Shown: piece after piece, positions 16,415 through 24,809 of the stretch
Numbering within the stretch: the first letter of the stretch is position 1
Layout of the letters: each line of letters begins with the position of its first letter
Assembly: GCA_944322815.1 (NCBI GenBank)
Contig: CALUQB010000028.1
Span: forward strand, 1 to 38,656
Origin: an uncultured Bacteroidales bacterium
GTDB taxonomy: Bacteria; Bacteroidota; Bacteroidia; Bacteroidales; UBA932
Reading direction: 5' to 3'
Length of the DNA stretch: 38,656 nucleotides
The notes under the pieces: generated by a model
Seen by the model: the letters and a program-made list of their open reading frames with translations, nothing else
What the model was told of the DNA's origin: nothing
Databases searched by the model: none
Position numbers and translations under genes: made by a program

Positions 16415-16558
16415 TTAGTCCCAGTTCTCGATCTGCCCGTAATCCATATCTTCTATGGTACTGCCCGAAGTGGCGAAGCCCATCTCGGTATGAACGGAGA
16501 TGAGCCTGATTTCAGGAGCTGTGTATGTCTCCTGCTGTTTCAATTCTTTTGTATTCAT
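16415..16558 (-). CDS. Small hypothetical protein, 47 residues
   Basis: An ORF of 47 codons starting MNTKELKQQETYTAPEI and ending DYGQIENWD. It has no signal peptide, no membrane segment and no cysteine, is acidic toward its end, and carries GFATSG near residue 27. It sits 182 bases after the lyase gene and 22 bases before the fimbrillin-like gene on the same strand, so it is probably translated with the latter. The APEI...E.GFA.SG...W(D) pattern recalls short ORFs that I have the impression occur next to Bacteroidales surface-lipoprotein genes, but I cannot verify this. I assign no function. Coding status rests on the sensible start, the tight spacing and the ordinary composition. Confidence 0.6.
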   Translation of the reverse strand: MNTKELKQQETYTAPEIRLISVHTEMGFATSGSTIEDMDYGQIENWD

Positions 16559-16664
16559 AATATTTTCTGTAAATAATTCGTTAGATCATTGCGCGCAGTG
16601 TAGCGTTTTTGTCGTGTGCGAGCGTTTTTTTGCCGTAGCACACTGTTTTCTCAGGAATTTGTTT

Positions 16665-16724
16665 GTATTGACTGTCAGTCGAAGGGCACCATTTTCTTGT
16701 GTGCCCGTGACTGACAGTCAATAC
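16665..16724. repeat. Long perfect inverted repeat downstream of the lyase gene
   Basis: GTATTGACTGTCAGTC (16665-16680) and its exact complement (16709-16724) form a 16-bp stem. Inside it, GGGCAC (16684-16689) and GTGCCC (16701-16706) give a second 6-bp stem with an 11-base loop. No T-run follows on either strand. It lies 17 bases past the lyase stop and may cap or process the upstream mRNA, or act as a terminator without a T-tract. Confidence 0.75.
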
Positions 16725-16740
16725 TGTCATCCATAACTAC

Positions 16741-18099
16741 CTAATCCTGATAAAACAGAAGCGTCCCCCATCCGATCTGGTCAAACGCACTGCTGTTGGA
16801 GCCATAACGGGAATCACCTGCACCGCCGTCGCCTGTCAGCTTCCCGTCTGTATATCTGAGCTGCTCTGCGAACTGCTTGCTGTAATAAAGCTGGTTGTCG
16901 CTCAGCCCTTCAGCCTTGTAGTGATTGTAAATCAGATCCCAGCAAGGTCTTTCAGTTCCCCTGCCGTCAGCGGAGACAGCCAGATGCGTAGCCCCGTGGT
17001 TTCCTGAGCATCCGCAGTCCTCCGGACAATACTCGTACTCTGTAAACGGCATCTCTATAGAAGGATAAGGCAGGCTGTTGTACATGGCCGTGTATTCGAA
17101 CATGGAGAGCACCAGATTCTCTTCCATACCCCAGAAATCGATGCCTATGTTCCATGCCATCTGGCAGAGTTCCGCACACATGGATGACACGAGGGTGGCG
17201 TGTCCCTGGTCACGGCCGGACTCCATGCACTGTGCTATAGGCGTGGATGTCTTGCCTGAAGGATCAGCTACAGGAGCGTACGGAATCATGTTGTGCAGTG
17301 CACCGCTGCCTTCGCCCTCGCGGAACTGGCGGTAGACATAAGTCACCATCTCCGGATTCTCCGTATAAATGCCGATAGCCAGTATGGAAGCCATGTTGGC
17401 CAGCTCCCAGTTCGACCAGTAGTGCAGGTTGCATACGCCGTCTCCGCCGTGCGTATCCATGAACCATTTGTTCTTTTCATACCATACGGTCAGCAGCCAG
17501 TTCTTGAAGTCGTTCTGGTCAGTTTCAGACCAACCTTCATAGTCGCGGAGAAGCTCTGCAGCATTGGCGAACTGATAGCCCTGAAATCCTGCAGCAAGAT
17601 ACTGATTGTTGTCATTGGCTGTAATCTGCTTGCAGACATCGGCCCAGTCATTGAGAATCTTGACTGCAGCTGCGGCGCAGTCCGTATCCCCTGCTATCCG
17701 ATACCGCAGACCCAGCTGGAATGCAGCTGCTGCATCCCGGCATGCATTGATGTAGTTTTCACCAGAGACTCCGGTATTCGTGGCATCTCCGCGAACGAGA
17801 GTCTCGACCGGCGAGGCTACATAGGTTTTCTGCGCATACTGGTTTCCGCATAACTGTTGCCATGAAACATATACCGGATCATTCGCGTCTGCAGCCTCGA
17901 CAGCCGCTTTCACACGGTCGATCTCAGTCTGCGAGACGAATGCGCACGGATGGTTGAACTCGTAAGTCGTCGGATAGACGAACTCTTCCTCTTCCTTCGG
18001 AGTCAGGTCCACCTCGCCTTCATAGAGGAAGTCGGTGCAGGCTCCGGCACAAATAAGTGCCGGAACTGCAGCCAATATTGTTATCAAAGTCTTTTTCAT
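16741..18099 (-). CDS. Alginate-lyase-fold polysaccharide lyase lipoprotein
   Basis: A 452-residue lipoprotein: lipobox CAGAC with C21, then acidic residues. The body is an all-helical (alpha/alpha) toroid of the alginate-lyase type (PF05426-like). It shows NHPCAFVSQTEIDRV (about 49), AFQLGLRYRIAGDTDCA (about 126) and GFQGYQFANAAELLRD (about 171). The conserved polar residues N224, H226, N230 and W231 (NLHYWSNW) and the ESGRDQGH motif (about 293-300) are likely catalytic or substrate-binding. Such enzymes cleave uronic-acid polymers (alginate, glucuronan) by beta-elimination; families PL5 and PL38 share this fold, and I lean to a PL38-like enzyme without being able to confirm it. It is the only evident carbohydrate-active enzyme of the locus. 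A hairpin (18124-18147) separates it from the gene upstream. Confidence 0.75.
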   Translation of the reverse strand: MKKTLITILAAVPALICAGACTDFLYEGEVDLTPKEEEEFVYPTTYEFNHPCAFVSQTEIDRVKAAVEAADANDPVYVSWQQLCGNQYAQKTYVASPVETLVRGDATNTGVSGENYINACRDAAAAFQLGLRYRIAGDTDCAAAAVKILNDWADVCKQITANDNNQYLAAGFQGYQFANAAELLRDYEGWSETDQNDFKNWLLTVWYEKNKWFMDTHGGDGVCNLHYWSNWELANMASILAIGIYTENPEMVTYVYRQFREGEGSGALHNMIPYAPVADPSGKTSTPIAQCMESGRDQGHATLVSSMCAELCQMAWNIGIDFWGMEENLVLSMFEYTAMYNSLPYPSIEMPFTEYEYCPEDCGCSGNHGATHLAVSADGRGTERPCWDLIYNHYKAEGLSDNQLYYSKQFAEQLRYTDGKLTGDGGAGDSRYGSNSSAFDQIGWGTLLFYQD

Positions 18100-18123
18100 T
18101 TTTTGCTTTTTTATGTTCGTTAT

Positions 18124-18147
18124 GTTCCGGCAGAATTCTGCCGGAAC
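18124..18147. repeat. 24-bp perfect palindrome between the Ig-like lipoprotein and lyase genes
   Basis: GTTCCGGCAGAA (18124-18135) is followed directly by its exact complement (18136-18147). In RNA it gives a 10-bp stem with an AATT loop, in the 78-base gap. There is no T-run, so it is more likely an mRNA-stability or processing element, or a protein-binding site, than a terminator. Confidence 0.75.
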
Positions 18148-18177
18148 TGAAAACGGAAGTTTGTCTGACAGGAAAAC

Positions 18178-19764
18178 TTATTCAGCCTTGTTGTATGTGA
18201 TTCCCGTTTCGGCAGACCATTCCGTCAGGAAGGCATTCAGATCGGCCTCGCTTGCGAAAGTCTTAAACCAGAAGAACCTGTACATGAGAGAACTTGCGTC
18301 AGGAGCAGTCTCGATATCTGCATATTTTATCTGGAATGTCGAGAATGTTCCGACAGTCCCGTCAGGGAATGCTCCACCGGTAGCGAAGGTCTGGGTATCC
18401 AGGTCGTAAATGAAGATGGCAGAACCGTCGCTGCAGAGATACTTGGTCTTCCATTTGTTGTTGCTGCCGCCGAAGTTGCCGGAGAATTTGGTCCCGTCCT
18501 CAGAGTTTCCGCTGGTATCCAGGTTTATGTTTCTCTTTGAGATTCCGGCTATACCCATATCGACGAAGTCATCGAATCTGAAGCACAGAATAGGGAAATC
18601 CTTTGAGATGTAAGTAGTCTGGGTACGTTTGAAGTCACCTCTGGCCTTGGTGGCATTCTGCTGGTAAGGTACTATTTCCACATAATTCTCCATCCCGCCT
18701 TCTTTCCAGGTGACGGTCTGTCCGTTGTTGGCTCTGTCCCACAGCAGATTGCTGCCGTTCTTGAATACATCGTTGTAGTATCCGGCAGGGATATTCAACG
18801 TGAATTCGACAGATTTGGCGAAGCCTTCGCCAGGTTCGTCACCTTCAGGGCAGGTAGCAGTGATGGTAACGCTTCCGTATTTCTTGAATGTCACGACTCC
18901 GCCTGAAACAGTGGCTACGTTTTCATCGCTTGATGTCCAGGTGATGAGCGACTGTGTGCACTCTGCAGGTACAGTCTCGAATTCGGCAGAGAATGTCAGG
19001 TCGCTGAGAGAGAAGATATCCTCGCTTGTAGGAGCGTTGTTGATCTTTATGCCCAGTGGGGTGATGATTTCATCCACATAGATGTCGAATGTGGCGGTCG
19101 CAGGGTTTTCAGCATCCAGGGCAGTGGCGGTGATGGTGGTCTTGCCCACCGATACGCCGGTCACCACGCCTGACACTTTATCTACTGTAGCTATGGATTC
19201 ATTTCCGGATGTCCAAAGCACGCTCTTGTAGGTAGCCTCTGCCGGAGTGATGGCGGCTGTCAGAGTCATGGTCTCGCCGATGTAGCATGCAGGAAGATTG
19301 TCCACTGTCATGACTGCATCGCTGCTTATGGAGATGCTTGTGGCAGGTACGGCAGTTTCCACGACACTTACGGTTATGGAAGCTGAGGCTATAAGGTTCA
19401 TGGTTTCCGAAGTGATAGTGATGACAGCATTGCCGGCAGCGTTCGCAGTCAGGACGCCTTCGGCATTTACAGATACGGCATCTTCATTGGAAGAAGACCA
19501 GACCATGTTCGGGAAAGTAACTTCCGAAAGGTCCTCGGGCACTGTGCTGAAGTCCAGAGTGATGTTTTCTCCGATTATCATAGGAAGAGTCTGAGCTCCG
19601 GTCTGGGCGTCATTATAGAGCTTCGCCCTCGTCTCGTCATCCATCACTATGCTTACTGATTCCAGCACTGTGGCGGAGTCCATGATTTCCATCTTTTCCT
19701 CTGTGCAGGAAACGACCGGAACCATGAGAGCCGCTATGGATAAGTATTTCAATATCTTGTTCAT
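18178..19764 (-). CDS. Surface lipoprotein with BIG2-type Ig-like domains (SGBP-like)
   Basis: A 528-residue lipoprotein with lipobox VVSC (C20) and acidic residues after it. It has about three bacterial Ig-like (BIG2) repeats between residues 35 and 330, each with the W-S-S-x-N/D-E-x-x-x-x-V signature (VWSSSNEDAVSV, LWTSGNESIATV, TWTSSDENVATV). The C-terminal domain (about 335-528) is beta-rich and aromatic, possibly of the glycan-binding type found in SusE/SusF-position proteins (DUF4979-like). It is the gene after susD, the usual place for a surface glycan-binding protein that holds the polysaccharide at the cell surface, with the Ig-like domains as spacers. No catalytic motif is seen. Confidence 0.8.
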   Translation of the reverse strand: MNKILKYLSIAALMVPVVSCTEEKMEIMDSATVLESVSIVMDDETRAKLYNDAQTGAQTLPMIIGENITLDFSTVPEDLSEVTFPNMVWSSSNEDAVSVNAEGVLTANAAGNAVITITSETMNLIASASITVSVVETAVPATSISISSDAVMTVDNLPACYIGETMTLTAAITPAEATYKSVLWTSGNESIATVDKVSGVVTGVSVGKTTITATALDAENPATATFDIYVDEIITPLGIKINNAPTSEDIFSLSDLTFSAEFETVPAECTQSLITWTSSDENVATVSGGVVTFKKYGSVTITATCPEGDEPGEGFAKSVEFTLNIPAGYYNDVFKNGSNLLWDRANNGQTVTWKEGGMENYVEIVPYQQNATKARGDFKRTQTTYISKDFPILCFRFDDFVDMGIAGISKRNINLDTSGNSEDGTKFSGNFGGSNNKWKTKYLCSDGSAIFIYDLDTQTFATGGAFPDGTVGTFSTFQIKYADIETAPDASSLMYRFFWFKTFASEADLNAFLTEWSAETGITYNKAE

Positions 19765-19817
19765 ATTTCTTAATTCATTATTTTTCTATTGCTTTTGAGT
19801 GTTGGTGCCCTTCCTGA

Positions 19818-21557
19818 CTACTCCCATCCCGGATTCTGCTTCAGTTCCGGATTCAGCTGCAGCTCGTCGCTCGGCAGCGGCAGAAGATAGTTCCTTTCGT
19901 TCCACTCCCTGCCGGTATAGAGGATGATGTAGCCGTCGGAGTTGGTCTGGTTCGGCATGTTTGTCCATGCGCTTTCGTATCCTGTCCCGTCATATTTGAT
20001 CCCGAGCAGGTCGCCTGGCATCTCGTCTTCGGCTGTTTTCCATCTTTTGAGGTCATCGATGCGGAAACCTTCCATGAAAAGTTCCACGGTGCGTTCAGCC
20101 CTGATTTCCTCACGCATGTCCAGCCCGTATCCGCTTACGAGTCCGTTTGACAACAGGGTCATGGTAGGGTTCGAACGGCGGCGTACCAGGTTCAGAGACT
20201 CGTTCAGCTGCTCGTCTGTGATGCTTCCGTTCAGTTCATAGACGGCTTCGGCGTAGTTCAGGAGCACTTCCGCATAGCGGATGACAGGGTAGTCGTAGCC
20301 TTCGGATTCATCTGCCACGTGACGTTCTGTGCACCATTTGTAGAGGGCGTATCCTGAGTTCACGAAACGGTTTGCAATCATGCATCTTCCTTCCGCCTCA
20401 TCTTCCTCGTTCCAGGAGATGCGCCATTCTCCGTCATTGTTCCAGTTCTTCTGTCCGTTCATCATCAGGGTGCCGTTCATGCGGAGATCCCTGTTCGTGA
20501 AATCCGAGTTCACCGCGTCCTCTCCGGCATACTGGGTATTGCCTTCGGCATCAATAGGGAGCCCGTTCTGGCAGCGGTACATGCTGGCCAGCTTGTATGT
20601 AGGCCTGTAAGCATTGTTCAGGCAGCCGTGAGTGATGTTGACTCCGATAGGCTTCAGTGTCTCGTCATGTCTGCGGGAGAAGATATATTCTCTGTTGGCC
20701 GATTTGGTGAGACCTGCAGGGTTGCACTGTTCGTTTTCGAGTACGAACATGTAGCGGTAGCTGTCACGTCCGCCGAGGGCGTCGCTGTAGAAAAGTTCAT
20801 ACTGCCCTGAATTCATCACTTCCTGAGCCGCATTCACTGCATCTGTCAGGAATTCTGCTGATGCCTGTGAATCTCCGCCATGGAATTTCTGCCATGTGCC
20901 TTCATAGAGGGCTACACGGGAAAGGAATGCCCAGGCTGTATAACTGCATACGCGGCCATCGGCGGAAGGTGTTTCAGGAAGCAGCTGTGCAGCGGCTTTC
21001 AGGTCTGCGATACAGTTCCTGATCACTGTCACCCTGTTAGTGCGCGGACCGTAGAGAATTTCGCTGTCCACATCCACGGGAGCATCCGTATAGATGCAGT
21101 CTCCGAACATCTGGACCAGTTCGAAGTAGAGATATGCTCTGAAGAAGTAGGCCTCTCCCATAGGTTCGGCTATGTCTGTCTGAGGCTCGAATTCCGCTGC
21201 TTTCTGGAGCAGAAGGTTTACATAGTAGAGCCTCTTGTAGAGCTGTTTGTAGTTTTCGTCAGTGGTAGGGATGGCGTTGTTTCCCGCACTGAAGTTGTTC
21301 ACGCTGGCTTCGCAGAGCAGGTCTGAACGGGTGTCTGCGTGAGGTCCGTCCCATACTCCGTTCATGTATGTCGCGCTTGTGGAACCCCTGAAATCACGTG
21401 TCCACTCGTAGAATTCGTCAGCGAACAGGGTAAAGTTGTCCGCGCGGTCCCAAACCTGGGCATCGGAGAGCTGTTTCTCCGGACTGAAATCCAGGCATGA
21501 TACGGCCATCAGCGCGCAACCGGCAACACTTGCCAATTTCAATATAATGTGTTTCAT
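19818..21557 (-). CDS. susD: SusD/RagB-family nutrient-binding lipoprotein
   Basis: A 579-residue outer-membrane lipoprotein that forms the lid on the SusC channel and binds the glycan. The signal peptide ends in AVSC (C21), followed by LDFSPE; the CxxxxP start is typical. Helical TPR-like segments include YFFRAYLYFELVQMFGD (about residue 130, a SusD hallmark) and EVLLNYAEAVYELNG (about 430). The C-terminal region RAERTVELFMEGFRIDDLKRW (in part) and the final NPGW are family signatures. It starts 14 bases after the susC stop, as usual for the pair. The name is used in the family sense; the substrate is not starch as far as can be told. Confidence 0.96.
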   Translation of the reverse strand: MKHIILKLASVAGCALMAVSCLDFSPEKQLSDAQVWDRADNFTLFADEFYEWTRDFRGSTSATYMNGVWDGPHADTRSDLLCEASVNNFSAGNNAIPTTDENYKQLYKRLYYVNLLLQKAAEFEPQTDIAEPMGEAYFFRAYLYFELVQMFGDCIYTDAPVDVDSEILYGPRTNRVTVIRNCIADLKAAAQLLPETPSADGRVCSYTAWAFLSRVALYEGTWQKFHGGDSQASAEFLTDAVNAAQEVMNSGQYELFYSDALGGRDSYRYMFVLENEQCNPAGLTKSANREYIFSRRHDETLKPIGVNITHGCLNNAYRPTYKLASMYRCQNGLPIDAEGNTQYAGEDAVNSDFTNRDLRMNGTLMMNGQKNWNNDGEWRISWNEEDEAEGRCMIANRFVNSGYALYKWCTERHVADESEGYDYPVIRYAEVLLNYAEAVYELNGSITDEQLNESLNLVRRRSNPTMTLLSNGLVSGYGLDMREEIRAERTVELFMEGFRIDDLKRWKTAEDEMPGDLLGIKYDGTGYESAWTNMPNQTNSDGYIILYTGREWNERNYLLPLPSDELQLNPELKQNPGWE

Positions 21558-21571
21558 ATCTGTCTCCGTTT

Positions 21572-24500
21572 TTAGAATGTTAAGTTGACACCGAATGAGA
21601 AGCCTCTCAGAAACGGATAACGGGCTGTAGATGAAGCGCTGCTCTTGGCTTCAGGATCCCATCCGTCCAGAATCTGCGAGTATTCCCAGAGGTCCGTACC
21701 TGTGAAATAGAGGCGGCATCCGGATACCACGTTCTGCTTTTCGAACAATTTGGCAGGGAAAGTATATCCGAGGGTCAGGTTCTTTAGCCTGATGTATGCA
21801 CCGTCTGATGCGGACCATGAAGATGCCTGGTAGTTGTAGCTGTTGATGGCTCCGTCATCCGTGTACGGACAGTAGTGCCTGTCAGGATGCTCAGGACTCC
21901 AGACATTGTTTACCGACTGGTTCGTGGTATTCGTGTAGAATGCACGCATAGGCACTGTCCAGTTGTTGATGCCGTTCCACATGGTCCTGTTTGCAGCTCC
22001 CTGGAACACGATGGAGAAGTCTATGCCTTTCCACTGGATTCCGGCATTGATGGAATACTGGATTTCAGGATCGTCAGGTCCGAGGTAGACATAGTCGTTG
22101 TAGTCGAGCTTGCCGTCACCGTTCACATCGGCGAACATGTTGTCTCCGACGCGGAGATTGTTCGGCATGCCGATACCGTTGTTCTCATAGTATTTGTCGA
22201 TGTATGCCTGGCGCATTTCCTCGTTTTCGATCTTGCCTGCATAGCGGAGACCGAAGAGTGAACGGATAGGATAGTCTTCGCGGTCGCTGACATATCCGTT
22301 CTTGATGGTGGCGGCTCCGCCGTAGTCCACCAGCTGGTTTCTGGCGAATGTGAATGTACCTCCTATGGAATAAGAGAAGTCCTTGCCTATGCGGTCTCTC
22401 CATGTGATCTGGCCTTCATATCCCCATGACTTGAATTTTCCTTCGTTCACTGAAGGCGGGTTGTCTCCGACGATGCTCGGATAGTCGATGCCGACGAGCA
22501 TGTTGTTGTTCCTCTTCGTGAAGACTTCCACTGTACCTACGAGTCTGTCCTTGAAGAATCCGAAGTCGAGACCGAGGTTGTAGTTCTGCACCTTCTCCCA
22601 TGTTCTGGTGAGGGACACGAGGTTTCCGGATGTCGTGATGGTGGATGCCAGTCCGCCTCCGATCAGGGCGCCGTTTCCGTTGTTCATGTTGTAGAGAAGG
22701 TAGCCGTCGTAGTTCGAGATACCGTTCTGGTTACCTACCTGACCGTAAGACAGCCTGAGTTTGAGTTCGCTCAGCCATTCAGAATCTTTCAACGCCCCTT
22801 CCTGAGAGATGCGCCATCCGAGAGAACCGCCCCAGAAGAACGCCCATCTGTTTTCAGGCAGGAACTTCGAAGAACCGTCGTATCGCATGTTGAACTCCAC
22901 GAGGTATTTTTCCTTGTAGTCATAGTTTATACGGCCGAAGAGAGAGGCAATGGCGAACTTGTATTTGTCGGTATTGTCGGCGATGGTCGTCGTACCTGAG
23001 CCGTTCACTATGGTGATACCTTCCTGGATGTTCTGTGCGCGAACGCCGAACCTCATGAAGGTCTTGAGTTCGTACTGGGCACCGAGGGTCGCATTGAGAT
23101 TGTGGTTCTCTGCGAAAGTATGATGCCCGTTCAGGTAAGCGGATGCAGAGTAGAAGTCTGTCCTGGAGCCTGTCTGCTGGTAGTATGAGTCAGCGGCTGT
23201 AGGAGTGGTGAGCACTTCCTTGGTCCCTGCATAGTTGTAGTAAGCCACGGAATTGGATACCTGGTCGCGGAACGCCGTATTCGTACTGTAGCCGAGGTTC
23301 ACGTTCAGGTCCAGCCATTTGGTGAGCGTGGCAGTGAATGCCTCGCTGATATTAAGTGCCGAAACCGAAAGTTTGTTGTCACCGCCGTATTCGGCTATGG
23401 CCACAGGAGATCCCCATGTACCCCAGGCGTATGGCTTGCCGTCCATGGTGGTCAGAGGAAGACCAGGCATAGGCATGTTCACCGTCAGCATTGACCCGAT
23501 ATTGGTCGGGGCTACCTGTTCCTGACGGTTGTAGCCGATGGACGAGTCGAGCTTGAGCCAGTCGGTGATCTGGAAAGTGTTGTTCACGCGGAGATTGTAT
23601 CTCTGGTTGTTGTTGTTTCCGTACTGGAGCGGAGATCCGTCATAGAGATAGCCGAGAGAAACGCGGTATGAGATCTTGTCGGAACCTCCGGACACGCTCA
23701 GGTCGTGGGTGGTGGAGTTTGCATTTCCGAACAGTGAGTTCAGCCAGTTCACGGAGTCATCGAACACATAGTCAGACACATCGGTGAAGGCTGTAGTACC
23801 GAACGGATTCGCAGTCTGCTCCAGATCGATGTAGTGGCCTTTGTACTGTTTGGCGAGCTGTGCGTATCTGTACCAGGTGTGGCCTGTATCGTCGGCCAGT
23901 GTAGTCATGACGGCATCGGCCCACTCGTCCAGAGTCATAAGCTCAGGCATGCGGCCGACAGTCTTCAGGGTATAGGAACCTGAATATTCTACTTTCGCAC
24001 GGCCTTCCTGACCTTTCTTGGTCGTGATGAGGACTACACCTCCTGCCGCACGGGAACCGTAGATGGCAGCCGCACCGTCCTTCAGGAATGACATGGACTG
24101 AATGTCGGATGGGTTCAGCAGCCTCATGTCGTTTATGCTCTCGTAAGCCACGCCGTCGATGATGACCAGCGGTTCGGATGAGTTCGTGGACACTGCACCG
24201 CGCAGGCTCATGCCCCAGCTCTCGTCACCAGGTGCGGAAGATGACCTTGTGATGATGACACCCGGTATCTGTCCCTGCATGGCCTGCAGCGGGCTGGAAA
24301 GTGCTCCCTTTTCCTGGAGCATTTCGTCCTTGACGACGGAAATGGCACCGGTGAGGGTCTCTTTTTTCTGGACACCGTAAGCCACGACCACCACATCGTC
24401 CAGGAGGGTAGACTCTACCTGCATGGTGATTTTCATGCCCGGAACGAAAGTCGTCTTCACATCGGTATAGCCGATGCAAGTCACAGTGATGGCTGTTCCT

Positions 24501-24712
24501 TCAGCCATGTCGAGGGTGAATTCTCCGTCGATACCTGTGGTTGTACCGGTCGAAGTCCCGTCGATGATGACAGCTGCGCCGATGACAGGGTAGCCTTCAT
24601 TATCGATGACCCATCCGGATATCCCGTCCTGGGCCGAGGCCGATCCTGTTTTCAGCAGGACTGCCGTTACCAGCAGCGCTGCCTGCAAAAAACGTTTTAA
24701 AGAATTGCTCAT
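21572..24712 (-). CDS. susC: SusC/RagA-family TonB-dependent transporter
   Basis: A 1046-residue outer-membrane transporter that imports the oligosaccharide captured by SusD. After a signal peptide (about 1-27, ASAQ) comes a carboxypeptidase-regulatory-like domain (about 30-105, ISGWVIDNEGYPVIGAAVII), then the TonB-box region LDDVVVVAYGVQKKETLTGA. The plug follows (about 125-235, with PLQAMQGQIPGV, LVIIDGV and the FLKDGAAAIYGSRAAGGVVLITTKKG signature, in part). The barrel ends FGVNLTF. It has no N-terminal STN (signalling) domain, so it is not built to pass a signal to an anti-sigma factor. A repeat/hairpin region (24749-24808) separates it from the sigma factor gene. Confidence 0.97.
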   Translation of the reverse strand: MSNSLKRFLQAALLVTAVLLKTGSASAQDGISGWVIDNEGYPVIGAAVIIDGTSTGTTTGIDGEFTLDMAEGTAITVTCIGYTDVKTTFVPGMKITMQVESTLLDDVVVVAYGVQKKETLTGAISVVKDEMLQEKGALSSPLQAMQGQIPGVIITRSSSAPGDESWGMSLRGAVSTNSSEPLVIIDGVAYESINDMRLLNPSDIQSMSFLKDGAAAIYGSRAAGGVVLITTKKGQEGRAKVEYSGSYTLKTVGRMPELMTLDEWADAVMTTLADDTGHTWYRYAQLAKQYKGHYIDLEQTANPFGTTAFTDVSDYVFDDSVNWLNSLFGNANSTTHDLSVSGGSDKISYRVSLGYLYDGSPLQYGNNNNQRYNLRVNNTFQITDWLKLDSSIGYNRQEQVAPTNIGSMLTVNMPMPGLPLTTMDGKPYAWGTWGSPVAIAEYGGDNKLSVSALNISEAFTATLTKWLDLNVNLGYSTNTAFRDQVSNSVAYYNYAGTKEVLTTPTAADSYYQQTGSRTDFYSASAYLNGHHTFAENHNLNATLGAQYELKTFMRFGVRAQNIQEGITIVNGSGTTTIADNTDKYKFAIASLFGRINYDYKEKYLVEFNMRYDGSSKFLPENRWAFFWGGSLGWRISQEGALKDSEWLSELKLRLSYGQVGNQNGISNYDGYLLYNMNNGNGALIGGGLASTITTSGNLVSLTRTWEKVQNYNLGLDFGFFKDRLVGTVEVFTKRNNNMLVGIDYPSIVGDNPPSVNEGKFKSWGYEGQITWRDRIGKDFSYSIGGTFTFARNQLVDYGGAATIKNGYVSDREDYPIRSLFGLRYAGKIENEEMRQAYIDKYYENNGIGMPNNLRVGDNMFADVNGDGKLDYNDYVYLGPDDPEIQYSINAGIQWKGIDFSIVFQGAANRTMWNGINNWTVPMRAFYTNTTNQSVNNVWSPEHPDRHYCPYTDDGAINSYNYQASSWSASDGAYIRLKNLTLGYTFPAKLFEKQNVVSGCRLYFTGTDLWEYSQILDGWDPEAKSSASSTARYPFLRGFSFGVNLTF

Positions 24713-24748
24713 ATCAAGTTGGTTAAATAAGTGTTTCCCGTTTTGTAT

Positions 24749-24808
24749 GCCTTACGGCAATGTCTCTACGCCTTGCGGCAATGAGAGTGTACCGTTTCCG
24801 GTACAATG
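24749..24808 (-). promoter_or_regulatory. Three CATTG-led repeats with GNRA-loop hairpins upstream of susC
   Basis: On the minus strand CATTG occurs at 24808, 24783 and 24762. Each leads into a small inverted repeat: GTACCG-GAAA-CGGTAC (24804-24789), GCC-GCAA-GGC (24779-24770) and GCC-GTAA-GGC (24758-24749). All three loops fit GNRA. The last two copies are near-identical over 17 bases and 21 bases apart, two helical turns. They may be operator half-sites in DNA, or RNA hairpins in the sigma-susC leader. No TAnnTTTG promoter is visible between them and susC. Confidence 0.6.
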
Positions 24809-24809
24809 C

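Noticed and set aside
16665-16724. Terminal inverted repeats of a small insertion element
   Set aside because: Only 28 bases lie between the 16-bp arms, no target-site duplication or transposase is seen, and the layout fits an RNA hairpin better.
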